A stretch of 6,717 nucleotides of DNA from Chloroflexota bacterium (GTDB lineage Bacteria; Chloroflexota; Anaerolineae; Aggregatilineales; Phototrophicaceae): positions 59,776 to 66,492 of the forward strand of contig JAPOYU010000003.1 in the NCBI GenBank assembly GCA_026706395.1. Direction: 5' to 3'. The notes below the pieces were generated by a model. That model searched no databases. It worked only from the letters and a program-made list of their open reading frames with translations, and was not told where the DNA came from. The position numbers were made by a program, and so were the translations under genes. Of this stretch, positions 1-6,517 are shown in pieces (position 1 is the stretch's first letter; each line of letters begins with the position of its first letter).

Positions 1-1386
1 GTGCAGATCGCCGAAGAACGAGTCTTTCTGTCCGCCGAAGGGGAAGGAGGCCGATGGCGCCGCAACGCCGATATTGACGCCGATATTACCGGCGTTGACG
101 CTGTACTTGAATTCGCGGGCGTGCTTGCCGTTGTTGGTGAAGATGCTGGCGGCATTGCCGTAACGGCTCTGATTGATGATGTCGACCGCTTCGTCAAAGT
201 CATCGGCCTTCATCAACGACAACACGGGACCGAAGACTTCCTCGTTCGCCATTGTGGTATTCGGCTGCACATCGGCGATCAGCGTGGGGCCAACCCAGGA
301 GCCCTGTTCGTAGCCCGCAACGCTGTAATCGCGGCCATCAACCACAACATCGGCGCCCTCGTCCTGGCTCTGGCCGATCATGGTTTCGATGCGTTCTTTC
401 GCGGCGTCGCTGATGACCGTGCCCATCTGCGTGGTCTCATCCAGGCCGTAGCCGACTTTGAGCCCCGCGACCTGCTTCGCTAGTTCGTCTTTGAGCGCGT
501 CGTAGGCATCGCCGACGCCGACGGCCACCGCCGCCGCCAGACAGCGCTGCCCGGCGCAGCCGTAAGCCGCGCCCAATATATTGCGGACGCTGGCTTCGAT
601 ATCCGCATCGGGCATGACGGCGATGTAATTCTTGGCGCCGCCTTGAGCCTGCACCCGTTTGCCGTTGCGCGTGCAGGTCTCGTAGATGATCTTCGCCACC
701 GGGCTCGAGCCGACGAAGGACACACCGGTGACATCGGGATGCTCCATCAGCGCGGTAGCCGAGGGCACGCCGCCGTTGACCAGGTTGACGACGCCTTCGG
801 GCAGGTCCAGTTCATCCAGCATCTCGAAGAGGAATTCGGTGCTGAGCGGCGTCTGCGGCGACGGCTTGAGGATGAAGGTATTGCCGCAGGTGATGGCGGT
901 CGGCAGGAACCAAAGCGGTACCATGAAGGGGAAATTGAAGGGCGTGATGGCGGCGAAGATGCCAGCCGGCTGCCGCACGGTTGTTTCATCGATGCCGGAG
1001 CTGATATCTTCCAAGCCGTCGCTGCGCATCAGCACGGGCACGCTCATGGCGAAGTCGATGCTTTCAACCCCCCGCCGCACTTCGCCGCGGGCCTCGTCCA
1101 TCGTCTTGCCATGCTCGCGCACGACAATGCGCGATATCTGCTCGAAGTTGTCCTCGACCATCACCTTGAAGTGGTGCATATATTGAGCCCGAACGAGGAC
1201 CGGCGTACTGCGCCATTCATTGAAGGCGGCCCTGGCGGCGCTCACCGCCGCGTCGACATCCTCGGGAGTCGAATCGGGACAATGCGCCAGCAGCTCGCAG
1301 GTTGCCGGGTCGTGTACCGGGATGAGGTCGGCTGAAGTGGATTCAACCCAGTCGCCATCTACATAGTTTTTGATTGTTCTACTCAT
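1..1386 (-). CDS. mmsA: Methylmalonate/malonate-semialdehyde dehydrogenase (CoA-acylating), 3' end cut by window edge
   Basis: Oxidises methylmalonate semialdehyde (or malonate semialdehyde) with NAD and CoA to propionyl-CoA (or acetyl-CoA) plus CO2; cytoplasmic. Read on the minus strand, the frame is open for 462 codons from ATG at 1386 to base 1, so only the C-terminal end (roughly 25-40 residues by family length) is missing. Visible aldehyde dehydrogenase motifs: TPFNFP (148-153) and LKPS (173-176) in the cofactor domain, FVGSSPVAK (224-232), GGAKNY (249-254), the catalytic cysteine C282 in YGCAGQRCLAA, and PFGGQKDSFFGDLH (449-462). The last two blocks are characteristic of the MmsA/IolA/ALDH6A1 branch rather than hydrolytic ALDHs. 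The usual general-base Glu of hydrolytic ALDHs is replaced (Q248 at about that place), as expected for a CoA-dependent acylating enzyme. The start is backed by a GAGGAG Shine-Dalgarno 6 bases upstream. It diverges from the aminotransferase across a shared control region, and its likely substrate is that enzyme's product. IolA of inositol breakdown is the main alternative; no other iol gene is seen. Confidence 0.93.
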   Translation of the reverse strand, partial: MSRTIKNYVDGDWVESTSADLIPVHDPATCELLAHCPDSTPEDVDAAVSAARAAFNEWRSTPVLVRAQYMHHFKVMVEDNFEQISRIVVREHGKTMDEARGEVRRGVESIDFAMSVPVLMRSDGLEDISSGIDETTVRQPAGIFAAITPFNFPFMVPLWFLPTAITCGNTFILKPSPQTPLSTEFLFEMLDELDLPEGVVNLVNGGVPSATALMEHPDVTGVSFVGSSPVAKIIYETCTRNGKRVQAQGGAKNYIAVMPDADIEASVRNILGAAYGCAGQRCLAAAVAVGVGDAYDALKDELAKQVAGLKVGYGLDETTQMGTVISDAAKERIETMIGQSQDEGADVVVDGRDYSVAGYEQGSWVGPTLIADVQPNTTMANEEVFGPVLSLMKADDFDEAVDIINQSRYGNAASIFTNNGKHAREFKYSVNAGNIGVNIGVAAPSASFPFGGQKDSFFGDLH

Positions 1387-1392
1387 TTGACG

Positions 1393-1398
1393 CTCCTC
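1393..1398 (-). promoter_or_regulatory. Ribosome binding site of mmsA
   Basis: On the minus strand the bases read GAGGAG, followed by six bases (CGTCAA) and then ATG. This is a strong Shine-Dalgarno at good spacing. It fixes the mmsA start at 1386. Confidence 0.8.
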
Positions 1399-1425
1399 GC
1401 TGCAATACTGTGATTCTCTATTCTT

Positions 1426-1431
1426 ATCATA
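1426..1431 (-). promoter_or_regulatory. Candidate -10 box for mmsA
   Basis: The minus strand reads TATGAT, five of six matches to TATAAT. It would place transcription start near 1419 and give a leader of about 33 nt before the ATG. The position 17 bases upstream reads CCAAAC, a poor -35, so this promoter may depend on an activator. The inverted repeat at 1441-1468 covers exactly that -35 zone. Confidence 0.4.
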
Positions 1432-1440
1432 CTCGAATGC

Positions 1441-1468
1441 GCGGCAAAGTTTGGAGACCCTTTGCCGC
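1441..1468. repeat. Perfect 9-bp inverted repeat (operator or leader hairpin candidate)
   Basis: GCGGCAAAG at 1441-1449 is the exact reverse complement of CTTTGCCGC at 1460-1468, with 10 bases between. There is no T-run after either arm on either strand, so it does not look like an intrinsic terminator. If the mmsA -10 at 1426-1431 is right, the repeat lies upstream of the transcript start and overlaps the -35 region. That fits a dimeric regulator site better than an RNA structure. Confidence 0.6.
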
Positions 1469-1471
1469 TAA

Positions 1472-1598
1472 TGTACAATCCTCACGGAAGTCCTATTGTA
1501 CAACATAGCGGCGTTGATACTTGTACAGGTTGCTTACAGGGAAAGGGCGAATCGCCGGCTTAGACGTTGAACGATTGGAATCCCTGCAGCTTTGTACA
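1472..1598. repeat. Array of four TGTACA palindromes, three at exact 25-bp steps
   Basis: Exact TGTACA occurs at 1472-1477, 1497-1502, 1522-1527 and 1593-1598. The first three are spaced 25 and 25 bp apart, the fourth 71 bp further on. Flanks are partly shared: the first two read CTAN before the core and A after it, and the second is a perfect 8-bp palindrome TTGTACAA. A given 6-mer is expected about once in 4 kb of random sequence; the only other copy I noticed is at 2114-2119 inside the aminotransferase. This looks like a multi-site operator for one DNA-binding protein, but which family is unknown. Confidence 0.6.
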
Positions 1599-1610
1599 CT
1601 GTGTAGCAAA
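1591..1610. repeat. Imperfect dyad around the fourth TGTACA copy
   Basis: TACAC-T-GTGTA at 1595-1605 is a perfect 5-1-5 palindrome. The outer bases TTTG (1591-1594) and CAAA (1607-1610) extend it with one extra G at 1606. It ends about 6 bp upstream of the candidate TATACT -10 box, so a bound protein would overlap the -35 region of the rightward promoter. Confidence 0.4.
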
Positions 1611-1616
1611 TTGCTC

Positions 1617-1622
1617 TATACT
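1617..1622 (+). promoter_or_regulatory. Candidate -10 box for the aminotransferase and rightward genes
   Basis: TATACT matches TATAAT at five of six positions. No good TTGACA-like -35 sits at 16-18 bp; the region is occupied by the fourth TGTACA copy. Transcription would start near 1629 and leave a leader of about 109 nt. A weaker alternative is TTGGAC (1624-1629) with TAGACT (1647-1652), 17 bp apart. Confidence 0.35.
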
Positions 1623-1724
1623 ATTGGACACTTTGTTGGAATATGTTAGACTATAGATTATCTCGGGAGAAAATTGCAATACTCAGTTTCTGCATGTGGC
1701 ATAGACAGGTGAGCCGAGGGTCAA

Positions 1725-1729
1725 GGGGA
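1725..1729 (+). promoter_or_regulatory. Ribosome binding site of the aminotransferase
   Basis: GGGGA lies 8 bases before ATG 1738, a usable Shine-Dalgarno that supports this start over the internal ATG at 1762, which has no purine-rich stretch before it. An out-of-frame ATG-GAA-TGA at 1733-1741 sits between this site and the start, and its stop codon overlaps the start codon. Confidence 0.6.
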
Positions 1730-1737
1730 AAGATGGA

Positions 1738-3030
1738 ATGACAGCTACTGCTGCTGCAATTATGAAGCGCTATCGCAAGGTGATGTTCCCGGCGGCCGTG
1801 CCCTATCATGGCGATAATCCACTGGTTGCCGACCGCGGCAAAGACCAATACATCTGGGATATTGAAGGCAGACGCTATCTGGACTTTTTCGGCGGCATAT
1901 TGACTGTGTCGGTGGGTCATTGCAACGATGAGATCACCGAGAGGACGCTGGCGCAACTGCAGAAGCTGCAGCATACCTCAACGGTGTATGTGAATGAGGT
2001 CATGGTGCGGCTGGCGGAGAAGGTGGCGGAGTTGACGCCGGGGCACCTGCAGAAGTGCTTCTTCACCAACAGCGGCACTGAAGCCAACGAGACGGCGGTG
2101 CTGGCCGCGCGAATGTACACCGGCAATCCGATTATCATTACGTTGCGCCATGCCTATTCCGGGCGCTCGATGCTGGCGATGAGCTTGTCGGCGCAGAGAC
2201 CCTGGCGCTTGGGCGGCGTGGTTGATCCTTATGTCAAGCATGTCCGCAATCCCTACACTTTGCGCGCGCCGGCCGGTTTGACGCCGGAGCAAGTGGTTGA
2301 TCTCTGCGTGCAGGACCTGGAGGAGACGATCGCCACCAGCACCGAAGGGCGCATCGCCGCGTTCATGGCGGAGCCGATTCAAGGCGCGGGCGGCTTCATC
2401 GTACCGCCGGAAGATTACTTTCGCCGCATCATCCCGATCGTCCGAGAAGCGGGCGGCGTCTTCATTTCGGACGAGGTGCAGACCGGTTGGGGGCGCACAG
2501 GCGGAAAGTGGTTCGGCATCGAACAGTGGGGCGTCGAGCCGGATATCATGACCTTCGCCAAAGGCATGGGCAATGGCAGTCCCATCGGCTGCACGGTCGC
2601 CAGGCCGGAGATCGCCGATGCGGTAGCGGGTTTGACTTTTTCTACATTCGGCGGCAATCCAGTGACGATGGCGACCACGCTGGCGACCATCGAATACATG
2701 GAAGCGCATGACACGCCGAGCAACTGCGCGGTTCAGGGCAAGCGCATGGCGGAGAAGCTGGCCGAGTTCGCGGCGGAGTTCCCCATCATCGGCGAAGCGC
2801 GCGGCATGGGTTTGATGCAAGCGATTGAGATTGTCAAGCCGGGCGGGCTCGAGCCAGATGCGCCGCGTACAGCCGCATTCGTTGATACGTGCAAGGAGAA
2901 AGGTTTGTTGCTGGGCAAGGGCGGGCTTTATGGCAATGTCGTGCGCATCGCGCCGCATCTCAATGTCTCGGGGGAGGATATGGATATCGCGATGGGTATC
3001 GTCGCTGAGGCGCTGGCGGAGGTGTCGTAG
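1738..3030 (+). CDS. Class III PLP aminotransferase, AGXT2-like (beta-alanine / 3-aminoisobutyrate transaminase type)
   Basis: A cytoplasmic fold-type I PLP enzyme of 430 residues, normal for class III. The order of motifs is complete: GGILTVSVGHC (52-62), HTSTVYVNE (79-87), the cofactor phosphate loop TNSGTEANE (110-118), AEPIQGAGGF (211-220), SDEVQTGWGR (244-253) with the PLP-ring Asp245, the Schiff-base lysine K275 in FAKGMGNG, STFGGNP (302-308), and GEARGMGLMQAIEIV (352-366) near the C-terminus. The TVSVGHC...HTSTV block and the TFGGNP block match what I recall of AGXT2 (alanine-glyoxylate / D-3-aminoisobutyrate-pyruvate aminotransferase) better than ornithine or GABA transaminases. Inferred role: transamination of beta-alanine or 3-aminoisobutyrate to the semialdehyde consumed by the divergent MmsA. 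It is separated by 96 bp from the transporter genes; those 96 bp hold no clear terminator, so co-transcription is possible. Taurine-pyruvate aminotransferase is a less likely alternative. Confidence 0.88.
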   Translation: MTATAAAIMKRYRKVMFPAAVPYHGDNPLVADRGKDQYIWDIEGRRYLDFFGGILTVSVGHCNDEITERTLAQLQKLQHTSTVYVNEVMVRLAEKVAELTPGHLQKCFFTNSGTEANETAVLAARMYTGNPIIITLRHAYSGRSMLAMSLSAQRPWRLGGVVDPYVKHVRNPYTLRAPAGLTPEQVVDLCVQDLEETIATSTEGRIAAFMAEPIQGAGGFIVPPEDYFRRIIPIVREAGGVFISDEVQTGWGRTGGKWFGIEQWGVEPDIMTFAKGMGNGSPIGCTVARPEIADAVAGLTFSTFGGNPVTMATTLATIEYMEAHDTPSNCAVQGKRMAEKLAEFAAEFPIIGEARGMGLMQAIEIVKPGGLEPDAPRTAAFVDTCKEKGLLLGKGGLYGNVVRIAPHLNVSGEDMDIAMGIVAEALAEVS

Positions 3031-3126
3031 TCTCAATGAAATTGTCAGTGGGAGCGATCTACCAGGTCGCCCGTACTCAAATACATAGGGCAACCATTTC
3101 ATCCTTTTAACACGAACCGTTTCTTC

Positions 3127-4869
3127 ATGACCAATATCACCGTAGAACCAGCACCTGTTGACATCCGTCCCAAGCCTTGGCGGAAGCCGCTTTTGCTGGG
3201 CTTGACATTGCTGGCGTTGCTGCTTGTCCTGAATGCCTTTGGCGAGTTCGGCGGCGCACAGTTGGAAGAGGAAGCGCTGGCGGAATCGACGCTGGGACGG
3301 CTGGCGAGCTGGATGGCGGACCAGAGCGGCAACGATCCCGATGAGATCCTGTCTCCGCTGGCGCATTACGCCGACGACTGGGCGAATCAACTGGGCATGG
3401 ACGAGCTTGACCCCGCTATTCTGTTCGCTAGCATTCGCAACTTCCGCACGCTGTATTACGGCGTCATTATTTTGCTGCTGGTCTACGCGTTGATGGCCGT
3501 TGTCCTGCGTCCGCAGCGGGCGCAAAAACTGTATTTCGCGGTCATATTGATGCTGGACGGTTTGCTCTTCTTCGTACCGTCGCTCGAAGGCAGCAATGCC
3601 GTTGCGCTTATGGTCGCCGCTGTTTTGACGCTCTTGGTCGCGCTGGCGCTGGCGCCGGGGGTAGTCAGCCGTATCGTCGGGTTCTTTCTCGCGCTGTCAT
3701 TTCTGCTGATGGGCTGGGAGGCGAGCAAAGCCTTCGCCGATTCCGTCAATTACAAGATTTTGCTGCCGCAGCAGCAGTGGACTTATCAAGCGCTGGGGAC
3801 AATGGAAGAGGCGCTGGACGCTTTGCAAAGTGGCACAGTTGATTATGTGATAGCCGACCGCAAAGACCTCGATGATCTGATGCTGCCGCAGCCAGCCGAT
3901 GACGATGAAACAACGGACCTGCCTTATCAAGATCTGCGATACCTGGCGCGGCTGGATCGCAATGAAGGCGTCGCCATTCTGCCGATTAGTCCGGCCTTTC
4001 CCGGGCGACTGAGCGTTGCGCTGCGAGCGGAAGATGCCGAGGACGTTAAGGCGGTGCGTGATGTCTTCGGCGGGAGCATCGCGACGGTGGCGGGAGATTT
4101 CGCCGAGGAACGATTCCTCAGTCGGCCGCGCAGCCTCGTCCTGCTGGATTTGAAGATCCTCAATGACCTGAACCTGCCGCATTTGCAGATGATCGCGGAA
4201 GCTTTTCTGCAGCCGGCGCGGCGCAATGGCGAGCTACTCCTGCTGCGCATCTTGACTGATGCCGGCATTTACACACTGAGCGAGGCGATATTTGGTTTCG
4301 TCTTTGGCGCGGCGCTGGGCTTTGCTTTGGGCACGGTCTTCGCCCACTCGACTCTGCTGGAGCGCGGCTTGCTGCCTTATGTCGTCGCCTCGCAGACGGT
4401 GCCCATTCTGGCGATCGCGCCGATGGTGGTGATCTGGCTGGGCGCGAGTCAGATTTCGGTCGCGGTGATCGCCGCCTATCTGACCTTCTTCCCGGTGACG
4501 ATCAATACTTTGCGCGGCTTGCAATCGCCGGCGGCGGAACAGGTGGAATTGATGCGCTCCTATGCCGCAGGGCGCTGGACGATCATGTGGAAGCTGCGCC
4601 TCCCGGCCGCGCTCCCTTATATTTTCACCGCGCTGAAAGTCTCGGCGACGGCGAGCGTGGTGGGGGCTATCATCGGCGAGCTGCCTTCGGGCATTGGCGA
4701 TGGGCTGGGGCGGGCGATACTCGATTTCAGTTCCGACTACAGCCTGGTCTCAACACCGAAGCTCTGGGCCTCTATTGTCATGGCGGCGAGCGTCGGTATC
4801 ATCTTCTTCGTGACCGTCACGCTAGCGGAACGTTTTGCCTTGCGCGGTTACCTGCGTGAATTGGATTAG
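3127..4869 (+). CDS. Oversized ABC importer permease with extra membrane segments and a periplasmic SBP-like domain
   Basis: Inner-membrane subunit of 580 residues, about twice the usual 250-280 of NitT/TauT-class permeases. The C-terminal third (about 345-580) is a standard BPD transport domain with hydrophobic segments near 382-405, 414-438, 443-460, 498-518 and 546-567. Its cytoplasmic EAA loop reads VELMRSYAAG...KLRLPAALPYIF (473-500) and would contact the ATPase. Before it lie five hydrophobic segments (about 21-38, 108-127, 135-151, 158-177, 182-199). After these comes a soluble stretch 200-345 that I predict to be outside the membrane. In it, EALDALQSGTVDYVIAD (228-244), then YLARL (272-276), then EDVKAVRDVFGGSIATVAG (305-323) follow the order of lobe I of NMT1-type binding proteins. 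The N-terminal RPKPWRK fits the positive-inside rule. ATG 3127 is the first ATG, GTG or TTG after the in-frame stop at 3037, but there is no Shine-Dalgarno before it. The domain call for 200-345 is inference from motif order only. Confidence 0.85.
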   Translation: MTNITVEPAPVDIRPKPWRKPLLLGLTLLALLLVLNAFGEFGGAQLEEEALAESTLGRLASWMADQSGNDPDEILSPLAHYADDWANQLGMDELDPAILFASIRNFRTLYYGVIILLLVYALMAVVLRPQRAQKLYFAVILMLDGLLFFVPSLEGSNAVALMVAAVLTLLVALALAPGVVSRIVGFFLALSFLLMGWEASKAFADSVNYKILLPQQQWTYQALGTMEEALDALQSGTVDYVIADRKDLDDLMLPQPADDDETTDLPYQDLRYLARLDRNEGVAILPISPAFPGRLSVALRAEDAEDVKAVRDVFGGSIATVAGDFAEERFLSRPRSLVLLDLKILNDLNLPHLQMIAEAFLQPARRNGELLLLRILTDAGIYTLSEAIFGFVFGAALGFALGTVFAHSTLLERGLLPYVVASQTVPILAIAPMVVIWLGASQISVAVIAAYLTFFPVTINTLRGLQSPAAEQVELMRSYAAGRWTIMWKLRLPAALPYIFTALKVSATASVVGAIIGELPSGIGDGLGRAILDFSSDYSLVSTPKLWASIVMAASVGIIFFVTVTLAERFALRGYLRELD

Positions 4870-4877
4870 GACTGAGC

Positions 4878-5672
4878 ATGGCAGCAGAAAGCAATGACAT
4901 TGCCATTTCGGCCCTAGACATCAACAAGGTCTTCAACCCGGGCGCGGACGAAGAAGTCATCGCCTTGCAGGAAATCAACCTGGAGGTCGAGGCGGGCGAA
5001 TTCATCTCGCTTATCGGTCCCTCCGGCTGCGGCAAATCGACGCTGATGCGGTTGATTGGCGATCTCACCCAGCCGACTTCGGGGGAGCTCCTGGTCAATG
5101 GGAAGCAGCCGCACCAGGCGCGGCTCGATCGCGACTATGGCATGGTCTTCCAAGCGGCGACCCTCTACGACTGGCGCAGCGTGATCAAGAATGTGCAGCT
5201 GCCGCTGGAGGTGATGGGATATTCCAGCGACGAGCGGCGGAAGCTGGCCCGGGCTATGCTGGACATGGTCGAGCTTGGCGACTTCGCGGAGCATTATCCC
5301 TGGCAGCTTTCCGGCGGTATGCAGCAGCGGGTGTCCATCGCGCGGGCGCTTTCCTTTGATCCGTCGGTGCTGCTGATGGATGAGCCCTTCGGCGCGCTGG
5401 ACGAATTCACTCGCGAGCGGATGAATCTCGAGTTGCTCAAGATCTGGCGACAGACGGGCAAGACGATCATCTTCGTCACGCACAGCATCGCTGAAGCGGT
5501 CTTCTTGTCCAACCGCATCGTGGTCATGTCACCGCGCCCCGGGCGGATAACCGAAATCGTCAGCAACACGCTGCCTTATCCGCGGGACTTCAATACGCGC
5601 GTTGACCCCGCTTATGTTGAGTTGGTAGCGCGCGTCCGCGAACTATTGCGGGACGCTCATGAGGTCGAATGA
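4878..5672 (+). CDS. ABC importer ATPase, NitT/TauT (SsuB/TauB/ThiZ-like) class
   Basis: Cytoplasmic nucleotide-binding subunit of 264 residues that powers the importer. All ABC motifs are intact: Walker A GPSGCGKST (47-55), Q-loop Q92 in MVFQAATLYDWRSV, signature LSGGMQQR (144-151), Walker B VLLMDEP (164-170), D-loop GALD (172-175), and switch His202 in VTHSIAEAV. The aromatic YDWRSV after the Q-loop and the EAVFLSNRIVVMSPRPGRI segment (206-224) are typical of nitrate/sulfonate/taurine/pyrimidine-class ATPases. It starts 8 bases after the first permease stop, with AGGA at 4868-4871 (overlapping that stop) six bases before the ATG. It ends in a 4-base overlap with the second permease, so the three are surely one transcription unit. 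The ligand cannot be read from the ATPase. Confidence 0.93.
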   Translation: MAAESNDIAISALDINKVFNPGADEEVIALQEINLEVEAGEFISLIGPSGCGKSTLMRLIGDLTQPTSGELLVNGKQPHQARLDRDYGMVFQAATLYDWRSVIKNVQLPLEVMGYSSDERRKLARAMLDMVELGDFAEHYPWQLSGGMQQRVSIARALSFDPSVLLMDEPFGALDEFTRERMNLELLKIWRQTGKTIIFVTHSIAEAVFLSNRIVVMSPRPGRITEIVSNTLPYPRDFNTRVDPAYVELVARVRELLRDAHEVE

Positions 5673-6505
5673 TGGCGACGGCTGATATTTCAAATCGGAG
5701 CGCTTTGCGCCAGCGCCTGGCCTGGTACTTTCCGACGATCGCCATTGCGGTTGGCGTCGTTTTGCTCTGGGAGATTCTGGTCGTATTGTTCGATATTCAG
5801 CAGTTCCTCCTGCCAAAACCGTCGGCCATCTTCGGCGAATTCTGGCGCCAGGTGGAGCTGTGGTTGGCGCCAGGCGAGCGTTCGATCCTGTTTGAGTCCA
5901 GCGGCGCCACGTTTTGGGAGGCTTTCGGCGGCTTCATCATCGGCTGCGGGGGCGGCATCCTGGTCGCGCTTGTGACCTCGCGTTGGACCATCATCAGCGA
6001 GGCGACTATGCCCTTCGCCATAGCGGCCAACTCCGTGCCCATCATCGCCTTCGCGCCGATCATGAACAACTGGTTCGGCATCACCAATCCGGCTTCAAAA
6101 ATGGCGATCGTGGCGATCATCGTATTCTTCCCCACCATGATAAACACGGTTCGCGGCCTGACTTTGGTGGACGCGGGACAGTTGGAGTTGATGCGCTCCT
6201 ACGCCGCCAAGCCGGCGGATATCTTGTTGAAGCTGCGGATTCCCAACGCCCTTCCTTATATATTCAGCGCCCTGCGTGTGGCGAGCGCGCTGAGTTTGAT
6301 CGGGGCTGTCGTGGCGGAATTCTTCGGTGGGCCGCGGGCGACGCTCGGCGTCTACATCACGCAGGAGGCATCGGCTTTTGATTTCGCCAAAGCCTGGACC
6401 GCGATTATGATGGCGTCAATCATCGGCATTGCTTTTTATCTGGTGGTTTTGATTGCGGAAAGGCGGCTGATGCCTTGGCATGTTTCATTTCGGGAGGCGG
6501 CTTAG
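5669..6505 (+). CDS. ABC importer permease, NitT/TauT class, standard size
   Basis: Inner-membrane permease of 278 residues. Hydrophobic segments lie near 21-41, 86-104, 112-132, 144-160, 196-218 and 243-263. The EAA loop LELMRSYAAKPADILLKLRIPNALPYIF spans 172-199 (shown here in part: ELMRSYAA at 173-180). The periplasmic LPKPSAIFGEFW (48-59) after the first segment is the normal family layout. It shares its EAA region closely with the first permease (ELMRSYAA, KLR-P-ALPYIF), and both genes contain the identical 14-mer TTGATGCGCTCCTA (4549-4562 and 6188-6201). They are therefore paralogues that probably form a heterodimer around the ATPase. The ATPase stop and this start overlap as ATGA. GAGG at 5661-5664 is only 4 bases from ATG 5669 but 7 from the in-frame ATG 5672, so the true start could be the second Met. 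Confidence 0.93.
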   Translation: MMATADISNRSALRQRLAWYFPTIAIAVGVVLLWEILVVLFDIQQFLLPKPSAIFGEFWRQVELWLAPGERSILFESSGATFWEAFGGFIIGCGGGILVALVTSRWTIISEATMPFAIAANSVPIIAFAPIMNNWFGITNPASKMAIVAIIVFFPTMINTVRGLTLVDAGQLELMRSYAAKPADILLKLRIPNALPYIFSALRVASALSLIGAVVAEFFGGPRATLGVYITQEASAFDFAKAWTAIMMASIIGIAFYLVVLIAERRLMPWHVSFREAA

Positions 6506-6517
6506 TTTCATATTTCC

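Larger units (their letters stand above)
1387..1737. other. Divergent intergenic control region
   Basis: This 351-bp stretch lies between mmsA (leftward) and the aminotransferase (rightward). It is visibly richer in A and T than the flanking genes, and I see no convincing coding frame; the 107-codon minus frame at 1651-1974 lies mostly antisense to the aminotransferase. It holds four TGTACA palindromes, the 9-bp inverted repeat at 1441-1468, a small palindrome GGCGA-A-TCGCC at 1546-1556, an imperfect dyad at 1591-1610, and candidate -10 boxes in both directions. The density of symmetric elements suggests that both arms are controlled from here, possibly by one regulator. Confidence 0.75.

Noticed and set aside
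643..1335. 230-codon plus-strand open frame, with other plus frames across 1-1335
   Set aside because: Antisense shadow of mmsA, whose minus-strand translation shows all family motifs.
1472..1527. CRISPR-like periodicity at 25-bp steps
   Set aside because: The repeated unit is only 6-8 bp and there are just three phased copies, so an operator array is the better reading.
1401..1683. Direct repeat TGCAATACT at 1401-1409 and 1675-1683
   Set aside because: One 9-bp repeat within about 350 bp is not far from chance and no other copy or symmetry supports it.
1..3030. Taurine breakdown (taurine-pyruvate aminotransferase plus sulfoacetaldehyde dehydrogenase) with a TauT importer
   Set aside because: The dehydrogenase has the GQRC and KDSFFGDLH blocks of methylmalonate-semialdehyde dehydrogenase and the aminotransferase looks AGXT2-like. 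No sulfonate-specific gene is seen.
3042..3047. TTGTCA as a -35 box for the transporter genes
   Set aside because: Nothing resembling a -10 box lies 15-19 bp downstream.
3031..3126. Rho-independent terminator after the aminotransferase
   Set aside because: The best pairing is GCGA...TCGC around 3054-3070, only 4 bp and with no T-run.
1978..3525. 515-codon open frame on the minus strand
   Set aside because: It lies antisense to the aminotransferase and the first permease, is rich in Arg, His and Gln with no recognisable motif, and is explained by the codon bias of the plus-strand genes.
4914..5483. 189-codon minus-strand open frame
   Set aside because: Antisense to the ATPase gene, which has all ABC motifs; no ribosome site or family resemblance.
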